Positions 47,401 through 59,995 of a DNA stretch of 64,000 nucleotides are shown here, one piece after another; the first letter of the stretch is position 1; each line of letters opens with the position of its first letter. The notes below the pieces were generated by a model. It was given only the letters and a program-made list of their open reading frames with translations, did not search any database and was not told the origin of the DNA. This stretch comes from Taiwanofungus camphoratus (lineage: Eukaryota; Basidiomycota; Agaricomycetes; Polyporales; Taiwanofungaceae), in assembly GCA_003999685.1 (NCBI GenBank), contig CP021228.1, positions 1,054,001 to 1,118,000 of the forward strand, in the 5' to 3' direction. A program made the translations under genes and the position numbers.

Positions 47401-49781
47401 CGTTTTTGAGACGATGATAGGTTCCGTCGAGAGGGTACTTCTCCTCTGTAAGAGGTGCATCTCAATACGCTGGGTATGAGTCCCGTCCATACGTCGTGAT
47501 TCAATCGTCTCCTTCGATGAACGCTATGACCAGTTCATCGTCGCTGATCGTTTCCATAGCCTGATCCAATGTGATACCGTTGACCGATTCTTCTACCAGG
47601 GGTGTGACCGGAGTGTCGTGGCGTGTGGTCTGCCTAGACATTTCCGTCGTTGGCAAGACAGGAGACATGGTGTCGATCACCTCAAAGTCTCCTTCGTCCT
47701 CTACCTCCTCAATGGTGGGCTGCCATTGTTGCTTGAGGCATTTGTCTCTTTCAGCGAGGAATGCCGCTATCTGTGGACAAGGGGGTGCTGACCAGTCTAC
47801 CTCATAGTCTAGCACGGGATCCAGGGCTTCTTCCTGTTCTCGTTCAGCTAGTTTCTTCAGCTCCAGTCGCGCTACTCGTTGCGTGATGATCCCCTTCTTC
47901 CACTCTCGAGATTCTTGCAGGGTCATGCGGTGCTTCAGTTCCACACAACCTCCCTTCCAGTCGATACTGGGGTTCTCGAGTTTGAGCCATGTATGTCCGA
48001 AGATGACGTCTTCGTTCCCTATACTGGCCACGTATGCTTTGACAAACCGGGGCTCGCTCCCGATTTTGTATGACAGCAAGGCTTGTTTGTTAATGAGCGC
48101 TTGCTTGTTGGCAGTGCCGTCCATGTTGAACACCGGTATTGGGCGTGGTAGCGCCTCCATCCGTAACTTGTGTTCCTTAACAAATCGTGGATGCACGAAT
48201 ATTCCCGATGCGCCACTATCGATAAAGGCACGGGCTTCGATTGCTTTTCGTCCCACAGTAATCGGAATGTGAAGAGCTCTGTCATTCCGGACTACAAGCA
48301 TGACACGGGACAGTGAAATGGATACGGGCAGTGGTTGCGTCGGCTCATCCTGCTCCTTTAAAAGGTCCTCCTTTTCTAACTCCTTGAACATCGCCCTCTT
48401 CTCATCCGATGAGAGCGTCTTGATGTACGAGCGAAAATCCATGGGGGGTCGCGCCTCGGGTTCCTTCGAGGTATTCCTTTGGCCTGTTTTGGCCGTCTTC
48501 TTCGGACACCTGCACACCACGTGTCCTCTTTGTGGCAGTAGAAACATAGGCGATTGTTCATGTGGTACTTCCTTTCCTTCTCGCTGAGGTTGCATCTGTC
48601 CTCCCACTTCTTGGTGAACGGTGGGGAACGCGGGGTGACGAGTGCGTCTACTTCCATGGGTTTGCTGTAGTCGACGTCGGTAGTGGCGGAGAGGGTTTGG
48701 TTGATCCCTCTGTAGACGGCATCGAGGTGGAGAACGTCAGCATACCATTTCTCCATGGAGTTGGGTCGCTCCATATTGGTGCGGCCTGCGAGTGTCATGT
48801 AGATCTGGCGGTCCAGACCCTTGATGAAGATCGCCCTCAACGTGGGGTAATTGTTCTCGGTGCGTTGGCCTTGGAGGCTCGTGAAAGCGTCCTTTAACTT
48901 GGCCTTCTCTGCCAGGAGTCGGAACCTCTCCACGTACATCTTTGTACTGACCCTGGTCTTCTTGTTTAGTTGCTTAGCTGGCAACTCCATCAGCACCTGG
49001 TGAGCCCTCTGGACTCCTTCGTGCTCGGGGAACGCGAGTCGCAAGCTCGCCTTGAATACGTCCCAGCTAGCGTAGGGAGCATGCCCTCTCACGGCCCGTT
49101 CGTAAAACGTATCGTGCCAGATACGTGCATCCTGCCCTCCTTTCATAAGAGCGACTGAGTAAGCGATCTTTGCATCATCGCTTAACCCCTGATTGTTGGT
49201 GGCAGTGAGGTAGTGCTCCACCCGCTGGAGGAAACGCTCCAGATCTTCTCCTTGCCCGGTGAACAGCTCCAGTGCAGGAATGTCGAGCTCAAGGGGTCGA
49301 CTTCCCTGATGCTGTTGCACCGAAAGGTGCGCTATGAGCGCCTCGAGCTCCGCCCTGGTCATTGTTGCGATAGTAGCCATCGTGATAGGGGTGGTAGGTG
49401 TTGCGGGTGTGGAAGGAAGTGATGGAAACGTGGGAGTGGTCGGGGTGGCTATCAACAGTGTCGAAGGTATCGATGCGGGAAAGAAACCAGCTGGGTCTCT
49501 TCCGTCTGGTGGCAGGTTACGTCTGAAATAGGAGGCTAATTTCTCCTGTGCTCGTTGATTCAAAATTGTCCTTGCCCACGCGAGTGGGGATTTTGGGTAG
49601 ATCAGATCGAGGTTCTGGTCGACGAAAGTCCAATGAAGACGATCGTACAGAAGCGGTGCGTCGTTTACTTGAGTCGGTAATCCCCAAGTGGTGGGGTCGA
49701 CTGTCTCCATGGTAGATGTGGTGTCTAACGGTTAGCCCTACTAGATAAGACTAGGGGCGACTTAGCATAAGTTCGATCTTT

Positions 49782-50320
49782 TGATACAAGCTGGTATCAA
49801 CGACCGGAAAGCCTCGAACGTGAGGACCTGGCTACTAGAGATAGTAGGCTTTATGGACACTGCGTATGTCCTCCTGGGTGAAGTCGATAGAGTTGAGCGA
49901 GTACTCAGGTACGAAGCAAGAGGTCGCAAGATACGAGTATAAGATTGCTAGTGGTAACTAGCTACTTGGTAACCAGATTGAACTTAAGGTCCGACCTACA
50001 AAGTACAGGGCCTTATATACGTATTCTACTCTGCGCACAGACCATGGCACGTGGTCTAAGAATCAGCATGAGTAAGCGTAAGTAAGGCAATATGGGTCAT
50101 CGGGCCGTATTAGCAATCAGTAAGCGTAAGACGGAATGTGTAAGCGGGGCCCGATATGAGTCAGAGTCCATGAGTAACCGGGGCCCGTACCGTAAGCAGC
50201 GATGAGTCAAGGTGCTGCGTGAAGAAGCTGGACCTACCCGAGGCCTGTCCTAGAAGCGAAAGGTCACGGGACCGATCCGAGGTCCGACCGATAAGGTATG
50301 CGATAAAAGAAATTGTATCA
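49782..50320 (-). repeat. Gypsy B 5' LTR
   Basis: 539 bp, ends ttgtatca at 50320 and is followed directly by element W integrase sequence. The internal side begins (minus strand) aaagatcgaacttatgc, as in Gypsy A. Confidence 0.92.
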
Positions 50321-51440
50321 TATGATGCATATGCCCGCATCAGGTGGATACAAATACCTCGTACAAGGAAGATGCTCTCTCACGACGTACCTGGAGTTTC
50401 AAATGCTTCAAAAAGAAACAGTGTCAGCGCTCGCCGACTGGATCTTCGAAGACATCCTCTGTCGATGGGGTGCACTCAGTGAGATCGTTACGGACAATGG
50501 TGCAGTGTTTATCAAAGCGGTCGACTATCTGTCGAAGAAATACCACATCAACCACATTCGAATCAGTGGCTACAACTCTAGAGCGAACGGACTCGTCGAA
50601 CGATCGCACTTCAGCACGAGACAAGCCTTGTTCAAAACTGCCGACGGAGACGAGAAGAAGTGGTCTCGTGTGGCGTACTTCATATTCTGGTCCGAACGCA
50701 TTACGACTCGACGACGCATGGGTTGCTCACTGTACTTTGCGGTAACGGGCACCCACCCCCTCATCCCTCTCGACATCATAGAAGCCACATACCTTCAGCC
50801 CCCTCCCACTTCAATTCTTTCTATGACAGATCTCATCACACATAGAGCAATCATGCTCCAGAAGCGCGTAGAGCAAGTAGCCGAACTCAGCTCAAAGGTC
50901 TACGAAGCCCGTCGAACAGCAGCACTTCACTTTGAAAAGGAGCACGAGCACTCGATCAAGGACTTTAATTTCAAACGTGGAGACTTAGTGCTCGTACAAA
51001 ACACGAAGATCGAGAAGTCCCTGAATAGCAAGATGTGCCCCCGCTACTTAGGCCCCCTCATCGTTGTCTCGCACAACAAGGGCGGCACGTACATCATCTG
51101 CGAACTGGACAGCACAGTCCTCGATCGGCCCATTGCAGCATTTCAAGTCATCCCCTACTTCGCTTGACAATCCATCCCTATCCCAGACAACCTAGAAGAC
51201 ATCTCAACTGAGCGTCTTCGAGAACTTGAACGATCCAATTCGCTCAGCGACGACAACGATGACATCGTCGAAGAAGACGTCGAAGAAAGTGAGAAGCCCC
51301 TGTCTCTTTACTTATACTAATACGATGCGTACTTTCAACGGTCTCTTTTCTCTTACTATAGGCTTGATTTCACCTCTCTTTCTATTTGATCTAGCGTCAT
51401 TTTTACCTGTACCATACACGATTCAACTCGACTAAGTCAC
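50321..51440 (+). mobile_element. Element W fragment: retroelement integrase and 3' tail
   Basis: Remnant of another LTR retrotransposon. The integrase core is recognisable: MPASGGYKYLVQGRCSL, then WGALSEIVTDNGAVF and RISGYNSRANGLVERSHF, followed by a C-terminal region (FKRGDLVLVQNTKIEKSL). Its 5' part is missing, replaced by the Gypsy B LTR. Downstream tail matches 41294-41666. Fossil, incomplete. Confidence 0.8.
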
Positions 51441-51686
51441 AATATCGCTTTGACATTCTACGAACGTTTCGATTTGAACGTTGCGCAGAGGCTCACATTC
51501 TACGAGTCCTCCTAGGCAGTGATGACAAACTGAGCCTACCAACGCTACCATTTTTCTTACCAAGTCCTTCGATATCTTCTTCTTCTTCAAACGCTTCTAT
51601 TTCCTTCTAACACGCATTTCACAATTGGGACAAAGAATGTTTAATTTGCTATAGTACAAAGACCACGACCCACCACAAGACAACGA

Positions 51687-53058
51687 CTACTCCTCGTTGC
51701 CCGACTCAGCACCCACATCGAAGCCGCCACCCGCAATCTCCTCCTGTTCCATGCGAATCAGCTCCAGGTCGAGGTCATGGAGCATGGCGCAGTGAAATGC
51801 AATGTTCGCATGCTTCACCTGAATCATGCGGATGGCAGTGCGCGACTGCTCGTCGAGGTCGAGCAAGTCCAGGTTGTCCTGCTCGAGGCCCAGGCGACTA
51901 CCGCCATCCAGAGGAACCTTGATAGCGGGGCGAGGCGGCTGGGCCACTCAACGGCGCTTCGATCTGCTGACCCTCCCGTCGAAGGTCCAGGCGAAGGAGG
52001 GGGGGCTGCAGAAAAAGACAAGTCAGGGACAAATGCAAGAAAGAAGAAGAAGACTCATCCTGCTTCTTCACACCACCGTGAGTCTTCTTCGTACGACCCA
52101 AGACCGAGACCCCACCAAAATAGCAGCCCTGCGCTGCCTGGATGCACCGCTCACATGCAGTGGCGCCCTCCGCCCAGACACACTTGACGGTCTGAGTGCG
52201 GATTCAACATCAATCGCACTATGAAGAAGTATTAGCTCAGGAGAATAGCTGAAGAAACAAATCACATACCTTTTCCCCCGCCTGCTGCTTCATCCGTGCG
52301 ACTCGTGCCCAGTCAGTCTCGGGCACCGCCGAGCCATTGCGGTCGCTCTTCGACGCCTTCTACAAACTGGTCAGCAATCGAATAGGAGGGCAAGACTCCG
52401 TAACGTACCGCCGCAGCATCACCCTCATCATCCCGAGCCCGTTTCTTTCCCTTTGAAGGGGCAGCGGCCCCTTCGACGTGCTCCCCAGTACCCTCCACTA
52501 TCCTAGACACATTGGCATCAGCCAACTGCGTGGCCTCCTCCGCCGCTCGTTGAAGGGCAGCCTCCTCCTCCTCACGCTCCCGAGCCACACACATGGCTTC
52601 TTCTTGGTGGCATTCTTCTTCGACACAATGAGCCTCGGCCGCAGCAGCATGGAGGTGCGCCTCTTCTTCGTGACGCCTCTCCTCTTCAACGCAACGAGCA
52701 GTGACGGCGTCGATCGCAGTGGCCAGAGCCGGCCATTCATCATGGACCCACATGGCCCACGACTCAGCAGCAATCTCGGCGAGCTCACCAACCAGCATCG
52801 CCACACGCTCATCCACCTCCACGTCCTCAATGGGCCCCCACGCCTTGCGATACGTACTCTACGACAGAGGTAGTCAGCAAATAGAAAAGGACGAGTTGAT
52901 AAGAGACGTACCAGCAAATCCGCAATGTCCTGTGCCCAAGCTTCGACCTCCTCGGGGATGGTGTCGGCACAGGGTGTATCGAGCACCGCGATCAGACAGT
53001 CTCGAGCGCGCTGAATGCATGAAGCGATGACGGCGGGGGTAGTGGAACGAGAAGGCAT
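51687..53058 (-). CDS. Cys-rich, coiled-coil protein of a mushroom multigene family
   Basis: Multi-exon gene inside the transposon nest. Exons 53058-52912, 52858-52409 and 52359-52270 join in phase; a fourth starts at 52191; the 3' junctions before the final segment (ending 51687) are unresolved. The N-terminus (MPSRSTTPAVIASCIQRARD) is helical, then a long Glu/Ala/Cys-rich coiled coil (RCVEEERRHEEEAHLHAAAA) and a basic patch GKKRARDD. The fourth exon holds KCVWAEGATACERCIQAAQG, resembling half of a fungal Zn2Cys6-like cluster. The end is acidic (LIRMEQEEIAGGGFDVGAES). I recall similar proteins as numerous in Agaricomycetes, with unknown role. CpG-rich, so recent or protected from decay. Confidence 0.55.
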
Positions 53059-53297
53059 TGTAAGGTAGAGGAGGCCGATGTAGAAGAGGGGGGAGCATGT
53101 CGAATGTGGAACGATGAGCGAAGAAAAACAGCTAAGTCACACCGGCTTAAATCCTCTTCGATGGCACGTGATCGGCACGAGTCACGAGAAGGTCGGAACC
53201 ATGCAGGTCCCCATAAAGCCTCAATCCAGTCACATCCATCAAGCTTCTAGGCATTACGTGTGGACTGAGGACGGTCCAAATTCCAAAAAGGAGGAGA

Positions 53298-54277
53298 TGA
53301 TAGGCGCCAGGCCCTTCTAGGCCCCGTGGAGCGCCCTCACTCGACCCTAGGACCTTAGTCATGGCTTCGACGCCACTCGACGTGTCCAATACAGCCTGAA
53401 AAGCCACCGCGGGACTCTCCGATAGCCTCGAATCACGCCACCGACACTCCGCCAGTTCCGGTCCGATGTTCCGGTGTACCGGTCCCTCTACGCACAATAT
53501 GCCACACGCAGTTGCCACTCAATGTCCTTGCACGTGACCGGTCTCGCCACTCCGATATCGCTCGATCTGCTACGATGCGTCACTCGATGTACTCGATAAT
53601 GCTATGGCCCCAGGTCTTGGCTTAGTATATTTCATGCCACTCCGTAGTTCGTAGTATGCAAGAAGTTAGGATGCCACTCATACTATGCCACTCCCGATGT
53701 GCCTTACATTATAGTACAGTAGTATAAACGTGAGGTATGGTGTCTCGGAACAACAGAGAAGTTTTCCCCTATCCTGCAGAGCTCAAGAAGAGCACCTTCA
53801 ATTTAGTCACCTACTGCGTTCTACTGCGTCCTTCCGTCTTCGATTACGTTCAAAAAGTTGCGTCTACTATCCGCCTTCTACAGTATCTTAAAGGGTTGTG
53901 TCTCGTCCATCTTCGACATCCGTCGAAGAAGTTGCATTCAGTCTTACGTCCGCCTTCGAGCCACATCGAAGGGTTGCGCTAGCATCTCTCTCTAACCCAA
54001 GTCCACCTTTTACAGTATTTTGAAGGGCTGTGTATCAGCTAAGTTCTCACGTTTAAGCCTCTCCCTAGTATAGTACAGCATAGTAGCGCATCGAAGCTAC
54101 GTCGAGCAGTCATGACACACGTAGAGGGTTGTTGAAGACCTTCGTAGACGTCTCTCGACCCATTTGAGGTCGGGAACCCTTTGCTGCTGACTCTCCCCTC
54201 CACACTAACTAGTTCTATAGCCTTCCAGCTTCTCTAGGTCGTACCCAGTTGGGGTTGGAGTGTTATAGTGCGCATCA
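53298..54277 (+). mobile_element. LTR family Y (copy Y2), left arm of palindrome
   Basis: 980 bp, tgataggcgcc to gcgcatca. It is followed by a 33-bp spacer and the inverted copy Y3. The first spacer bases (tttc then tggagcccacc) look like an LTR followed by a primer-binding site. Young by CpG content. Confidence 0.8.
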
Positions 54278-54310
54278 TTTCTGGAGCCCACCGCAAGGGG
54301 ATTTCAGAAA

Positions 54311-55290
54311 TGATGCGCACTATAACACTCCAACCCCAACTGGGTACGACCTAGAGAAGCTGGAAGGCTATAGAACTAGTTAGTGTGGAGGGGAGAGTCA
54401 GCAGCAAAGGGTTCCCGATCTCAAATGGGTCAAGAGACGTCTACGAAGGTCTTTGACAACCCTCTACGTGTGTCACGACTGCTCAATGTAGCTTCAATGC
54501 GCTACTATGCTGTACTATACTAGGGAGAGGCTTAAACGTGAGAACTTAGCTGATATGCAGCCCTTCGAAATACTGTAAAAGGCGGACTTGGATTAGAGAG
54601 AGATGCTAGCACAACCCTTCGATGTGGCTCGAAGGCGGACATAAGACTGAATGCAACTTCTTCGACGGATGTCGAAGACGGACGAGACGCAACCCTTTAA
54701 GATACTGTAGAAGGCGGATAGTAGACGCAACTCTTTGAACGTAATTGAAGACGGAAGGACGCAGTAGAACGCAGTAGGTGACTAAATTGAAGGTGCTCTT
54801 CTTGAGCTCTGCAGGATAGGGGAAAACTTCTCTGTTGTTCCGAGACACCATACCTCACGTTTATACTACTGTACTATAATGTAAGGCGCATCGGGAGTGG
54901 CATAGTATGAGTGGCATCCTAACTTCTTGCATACTACGAACTACGGAGTGGCATGAAATATACTAAGCCAAGACCTGGGGCCATAGCATTATCGAGTACA
55001 TCGAGTGACGCATCGTAGCAGATCGAGCGATATCGGAGTGGCGAGACCGGTCACGTGCAAGGACATTGAGTGGCAACTGCATGTGGCATATTGTGCGTAG
55101 AGGGACCGGTACACCGGAACATCGGACCGGAACTGGCGGAGTGTCGGTGGTGTGATTCGAGGCTATTGGAGAGTCCCGCGGTGGCTTTTCGGGCTGTATC
55201 GAACACGTCGAGTGACGTTGAAGCCATGACTAAGGTCCTAGGGTCAAGTGAGGGCGCTCCACGGGGCCTAGAAGGGCCTGGCACCTATCA
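54311..55290 (-). mobile_element. LTR family Y (copy Y3), right arm of palindrome
   Basis: 980 bp, tgatgcgcac to cacctatca on the plus strand, the near-perfect reverse complement of Y2. With Y2 it forms a 2-kb inverted repeat around spacer 54278-54310. Confidence 0.8.
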
Positions 55291-55325
55291 TCGTATCAAC
55301 ACAGTTATAATCTCATAAATGTGAA

Positions 55326-55529
55326 ATGCAGGCACATCGTAAGCATCCCATACTCAGGCATTTTGCACATGATTGGGCCACAGAGGAGTTTGTGAAGGCA
55401 TACCTGAAGTGTCACCATCACTATTGCAGAAAGACCCATAAGGACCAGATGGAGGCAGCCCTGACCAATGCAGTCAATGACGTGGGTTCCGATGAAGGTG
55501 GGAATATGAGCATTAACGAAGCACCGTAA
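55326..55529 (+). pseudogene. Fragment of transposon-associated ORF family
   Basis: A terminal exon without its gene. RHFAHDWATEEFVKAYLKCH aligns with the last exon of the gene at 19258-19961 (EQFPRDWAAEECVKLYLWNK). An acceptor-like gcag precedes it. The upstream exons are absent, apparently displaced by the palindromic Y insertion that ends 35 bp before. Confidence 0.5.
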
Positions 55530-56853
55530 ATTTTATGGAACCTGTACATGAAGTCATGAAGCACCTGACTCGGAAACCATCGCCCCAGTGGTTGGAGGCA
55601 GGCCTAGGGACATAAGTATGTACGTCCAGAAGTATGCTAGTTCATTGATGTGTGTGTCCACAATCCGGAAATATACATACCAGTAATGGTTCCCCACCTG
55701 TCTTTACAACATGAGCAGTACTATTCTCGAGCTGTTTCAAGAACCAATTTTCGTACCATAAGAGGGTCAATCAACGGGTCTCTGAGTGACACATTGTAGA
55801 CCAGTTAAGACATCAAATTAAGACCACTTTCAAACCAAAATGTTGTTCTCTCCGATGCCATATTTTGGGCCATTGAGGTGAGCATATTTCAGCCTGTAAA
55901 CGAACAGAATTCCGGCTGCTTCATGTGCGAGATTTCAATCGTGTAACGGTGGGATGTTCGTGCATTAAAAACACACAAATTTGATACTATTGTGAACTAA
56001 AACCGTACTACAGTCCTTTCGCACAAAACGTTTGAAAGTCGCAATTTGCTGGCCGAAAAATCATCTGTGCGCGCAATCCATTTAGAGGCCGAAACTGATG
56101 GCATTTCGTACGTTTAATACACTTAATACAGCCATTAAATGCACGAAATAAAGGTCGAATTTAGACCGTTGGTAGGCACACAGTGGTATGTGTGCCGTAC
56201 TATCCGGGACGAAAGGTTCAATTTCGGCTTCTCATGCGCGCCATGTGTACACTAGCCGACTCTTACGTTCTGCAAGGATGGTGGGCCGGTGTGTCCTCAA
56301 GGATGTGTATATTACTCAGAGTGGATGGCACATGGTACGGCGGAGATCTACGTTGAGTAGGTTCCGAGACACTGCTAGCTCTGTTGTTAGCAAGTGTCGA
56401 ACTACTCCCTTGCCTCTTAGCCTGCTTATGACTATCAGCATGAAAAGATTTATTCAAAGCACGGAAGGGGCTCAGTTGTCCTTGTACTTGCATGATTACT
56501 CAAGGTATAGGCGGCGGCTCACCCGGTGACCCACCCAAGAATTATCAACTCTTACATAGCAAACATCCGTTCTAGAGACATGTGGAAACTCCGCCGCGAT
56601 ATATGATGATACATCAAGCAACATCTGCGTTGCAGCCATATAATTGAAATAATATCGATACAGGATACGTTGTCAATTCCAGATCGTAAAGGTAACGTGC
56701 ACACTCAGGTGCGCAATTAATAAGTTACCTGCAGCAAGCTGACAGCTCTGTGCCGTCCTGGTCCTGGCCAGCGGACACAGGCACCGTACATGTCTAATGA
56801 AACATATCCCACATAGGAACGGCTGGTGGAGAGGATAGAAGCCCATGGACAAG
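55530..56853. other. Intergenic, no gene seen
   Basis: 1.3 kb between the transposon nest and the ferric reductase gene. Only short open frames without recognisable motifs. Confidence 0.5.
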
Positions 56854-59111
56854 TCAACAGCCAAAGACCCTATCCACCATGAAAGAACGTGGTCAACAAA
56901 GTGGAGTTAAGGACCAGAAGTAACACGTACTCTTCGTGCAGTTCTATTCCACCGACCCTCTTGCGCCTGTCCTGCCTGAACGTTCTCACCGCCTTACGCG
57001 CATCCTCTGCAAGCGCAAGCGGACCACAAACCCCAATCAGCACGCCAGTCAGAGGACCGCGGTGCGGACGCCTCCCGCCCTCGCTATATAGTGCACAGGT
57101 GCGATCCACAACGGCCTCGAGGATCTTTGACAGGCGCGGACGGCTCGGAGAGAGAGTAAGGCCCGACGGAAGGGTGCGGAAAGGTTTGAAGACGTCGCCC
57201 GAAGTTGGAGCGCGCGTGTAAAACACTGATATGCGCAAGGACATATATGACGAATGGGATTGGGCCAGCAAGCTGGAGAAGAGGGGCAGAAGGGGGACAA
57301 GGTTCGCTGGTCACGCACGGAATCAGTGACAGGTAATGTGAGCTAGATGACTGCGTACAAGGATTCGGGACGCTCCACACGAACTCGACGATTTTGACGC
57401 GACTTGAGCGCTGTGCATCTTTCTTCATCAGCTCCTGCACGGTTGATAGGGCATACGTAATCCCGCTCCCACCAGCGACAATCATGACACCGGAGAAACT
57501 AGACGGAATGGAATGCCCAGGCCCACCTGCGTTGTGAGATAGGAAGGTTAACTTCTGCAGAACTTGATCAAGCCGAGTTGGGAAAGCGTACCGTAAGGGC
57601 CTTCAATGAGGACCTTGACGTCTCTGCCCACACCGCCAGCTTCGCCATACTCAGCACGCTTGGCAAGCTCGAACAGCTTGCCAGTCCAGTCGCCAGCCTT
57701 CTTACACATCAGGACCAAGCCTTCTGCACCAGGATCCTGCGAGCGCTGATTGAAGTTTGACCACACGTATTCCACACATGTAGCGCACCTTGCTGACACT
57801 AGCAATCGTGAACGGGTGGCTCTCACACCAGCCGAGCCACCCCATGCCTCGGGACAACACCTTGATGCGCAGATGCTGTCCCGCGCGCCAGCCGGCGTTG
57901 AGCTGGGGGACCTCGATGCGCGTCATGTTCAGCTCGGATAGAGGTCGCAGGCGTGCGGTCGTGTAGCGCGTCTTGATGAGACGCAGGAGCCGGTCGACGC
58001 CATAGAGCGCAAGCGCCGTTGCTACATACGGGACTGTCACGGGCTCGTGCATGCAGGTCTACGCGGAACCATTCTTATAAGTAAAAGATTTCGGAACCAC
58101 GCAGCTATACGTACAGCGACCAAGATGACGCCAGCGGTAATAATGTGGGTTGCATAGAAGGCGTGGAAGAACATCTGCCGGAAGACACTGAGGGACAGCA
58201 GGAAGAGAAGATCGACAGCTACAAGGCCGACAAAGCCCCAGATGATGCTGGGCTGAAGATGTTTACGGAAGGTTCCGTCGATGGACCATGAGTAGACTTA
58301 AGATACTGTCCATTAGTTTGAATGCACAAAGAAATAATGCGGCGTACAATATCCAATTGCGTGAACGTTGACAGCGAGAATAAAAAGGCGTCCAGCGAAA
58401 CGATGTAGATAGTTGAGCTGCACAAGAAATTTGAACTGGGCATATCTAATTTTGCATGGGGGTAATACAGCATACCTTCTGGTACCCCTGGCCAACAAGC
58501 ACACCAAGTACATTATTTTTTGTTGCGAAAACAATGATTACTGGGATCTGACTCGTGGCTACAAAGCCAGCCCTACCAGGGTCTGTGAAAGGATCTGAAT
58601 TGACCAGACCAGCATAAAGCATGACGATTAGGTATGCGAGCAGCAGCAGCAGCTTGCTTAGTGTGTAGCCCGGCCGGACGGTAACTTCAAGCAGCGAACT
58701 CAGACGTGGAAGCATCGACGACCATGCAGGCATGTGCGTAGGAAGGTTCGAATGTCGAGTGCGCACGCTCCCGCTGGAGGTCGAGTAGTTACGCACTAAG
58801 TCAGCATGAGAGGAGTGCATGTGTATGTCGTCAGAGCCATGAGCTGCTTTCTCTGCATTCCCCAGCTCAATGTGAATGGGAGAGGCCGAGTTGGGGCTGA
58901 ATGGCGCAACCTTTCTGTCATAGGTCTGAGAAGGGTGTACGTCGCGCCCCGGACCTCTGATCTCGATGGAACGGAAGATGTGTCCTTCACTCCATTCAGA
59001 GAGATGCGAAAGGCGCGCCACAGCCTTTGGCAGCGCAAGTAATGCAAAGAGGGCGGCAACGCAGAGCAAAAAAATGTCAATATTGAAGAGAAGATTGCTG
59101 TCTTGGGACAT
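56854..59111 (-). CDS. Ferric/cupric reductase transmembrane component (FRE family), intact
   Basis: Plasma-membrane flavocytochrome that moves electrons from NADPH through FAD and two haems to extracellular Fe(III)/Cu(II) for metal uptake. Eight exons: 59111-58476, 58417-58348, 58296-58115, 58058-57789, 57745-57592, 57526-57359, 57306-56931 and 56869-56854. Total 1872 nt, 623 residues. Start MSQDSNLLFN leads into a hydrophobic helix. The ferric-reductase membrane domain holds haem histidines in LHRFAGRLFILAVNVHAIGY and FFHAFYATHIITAG. The FAD motif is HPFTIAS; NADPH-site motifs are VLIEGPYGG and MIVAGGSGITYALS. The terminal HEEVFGC resembles the family end. An in-frame upstream ATG at 59204 is less likely. 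The last exon is only 16 nt. Metal specificity is not readable. Confidence 0.92.
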
Positions 59112-59995
59112 CTTGACAAAGAGTGGAAAGGTAAAAGAGTGTTGTAGAGAGGGGTCGTAGAGGAGAGCCCTGCCAAAAGAGTGTGGACACGGAGTCGAGG
59201 GCAAAACTCACCATGCATTCATACCGATGATGAACAAGGTGGTTTCCATGCATTCGATAACCACGTTGTGCCAAATTTCCATATCTTATCAGTACATTTC
59301 CTGTTGTCGGCTCCGCCCCCATCAATTGATGATGTTTGCACGCGGCGATCACGCATCCTTCACACGTGCTAAAGCCTAAAGTGCGACTTGAAGAAGAAAT
59401 TTTGAAAATGAGGCAAAACAGGGCGAAAGAACATGGACTGTTGGATAGTAAGCTTGAAAAATGGACGAACCTGAGTCAGTAGCTTAACAGGTCTACTGTT
59501 TGCTCCGACGGCGTATATAGTGCCAGTACTGCGCCCGGCGCCGTGTCAGTTCCATCGCAGTGTTTGTTATCATCGCAACTGCAGGACTTAGCAACAGCTC
59601 AGGCGCTTGAACACTTAAAGTTGGTCCACAACCTTGTTCTACTTGGAATCTTGAAACTAGGCCATCTTTCGCTGAACAATGAGGTGCCATTGCAGCTCTC
59701 TAACGGGCGTCGAGTCTTTCACAAACATACGTCGCTTATCTCGTGAGGATCACTAAATGTGTTTGCTCGTCGTGAACTGGTACTTAGCGCCCAATCAGGT
59801 TTTCGGTGACCACAAGTATCATCTGACTATGCGTCCAGCTGAATCATTTGCGTGCACATGGGTCGATGCGAGGCAGAGTTGACAGGAGAAGGATCGCTTC
59901 CTGTTCGCTTATCTCAACAGCGGCTATAATAAACCATTATGTTCATCTTTAACGAGCCCTTGGATTCTCCTCCGCCCGCCTTTATTTCCTGCACC
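59112..59995. promoter_or_regulatory. Divergent promoter of ferric reductase and small secreted peptide
   Basis: No gene. Near the right end a TATA box (ctataataaa, 59924-59933) lies 63 bp upstream of the peptide's preferred ATG. Confidence 0.5.

Larger units (their letters stand above)
41667..50320 (-). mobile_element. Gypsy B: chromodomain Ty3/Gypsy retrotransposon, broken but better preserved
   Basis: Two 539-bp LTRs (41667-42205 and 49782-50320) bound an element of the same family as Gypsy A, same orientation. Gag-protease about 49710-47500, RT/RNase H and integrase zinc domain about 47060-45490 ([26 protein letters not shown]), integrase core 45422-44676, chromodomain 44675-44391 (VRWKGYSSADDSWELEEN) and the zinc-knuckle ORF 44409-44095. 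The purine tract aagtaggggggtaa sits before the 3' LTR. There are a handful of breaks (about four or five) plus one nested X element. Flanks do not show a target duplication: W sequence abuts both ends but from different W positions. Its CpG content is much higher than in Gypsy A, so it is younger. Confidence 0.92.

Noticed and set aside
53298-55290. Palindrome as a DNA transposon with 980-bp terminal inverted repeats
   Set aside because: The arms are copies of family Y, which elsewhere occurs alone with TG…CA ends and a 4-bp duplication (Y1), so LTR fold-back fits better. Only 33 bp lie between the arms.
20375-55290. The nest as a biosynthetic or defence island
   Set aside because: All long coding signals there belong to transposons or to one unclassified Cys-rich gene; no biosynthetic or immune domains seen.
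59543-59746. ORF upstream of the secreted peptide
   Set aside because: No motif or signal sequence, and open frames on both strands; treated as promoter region.
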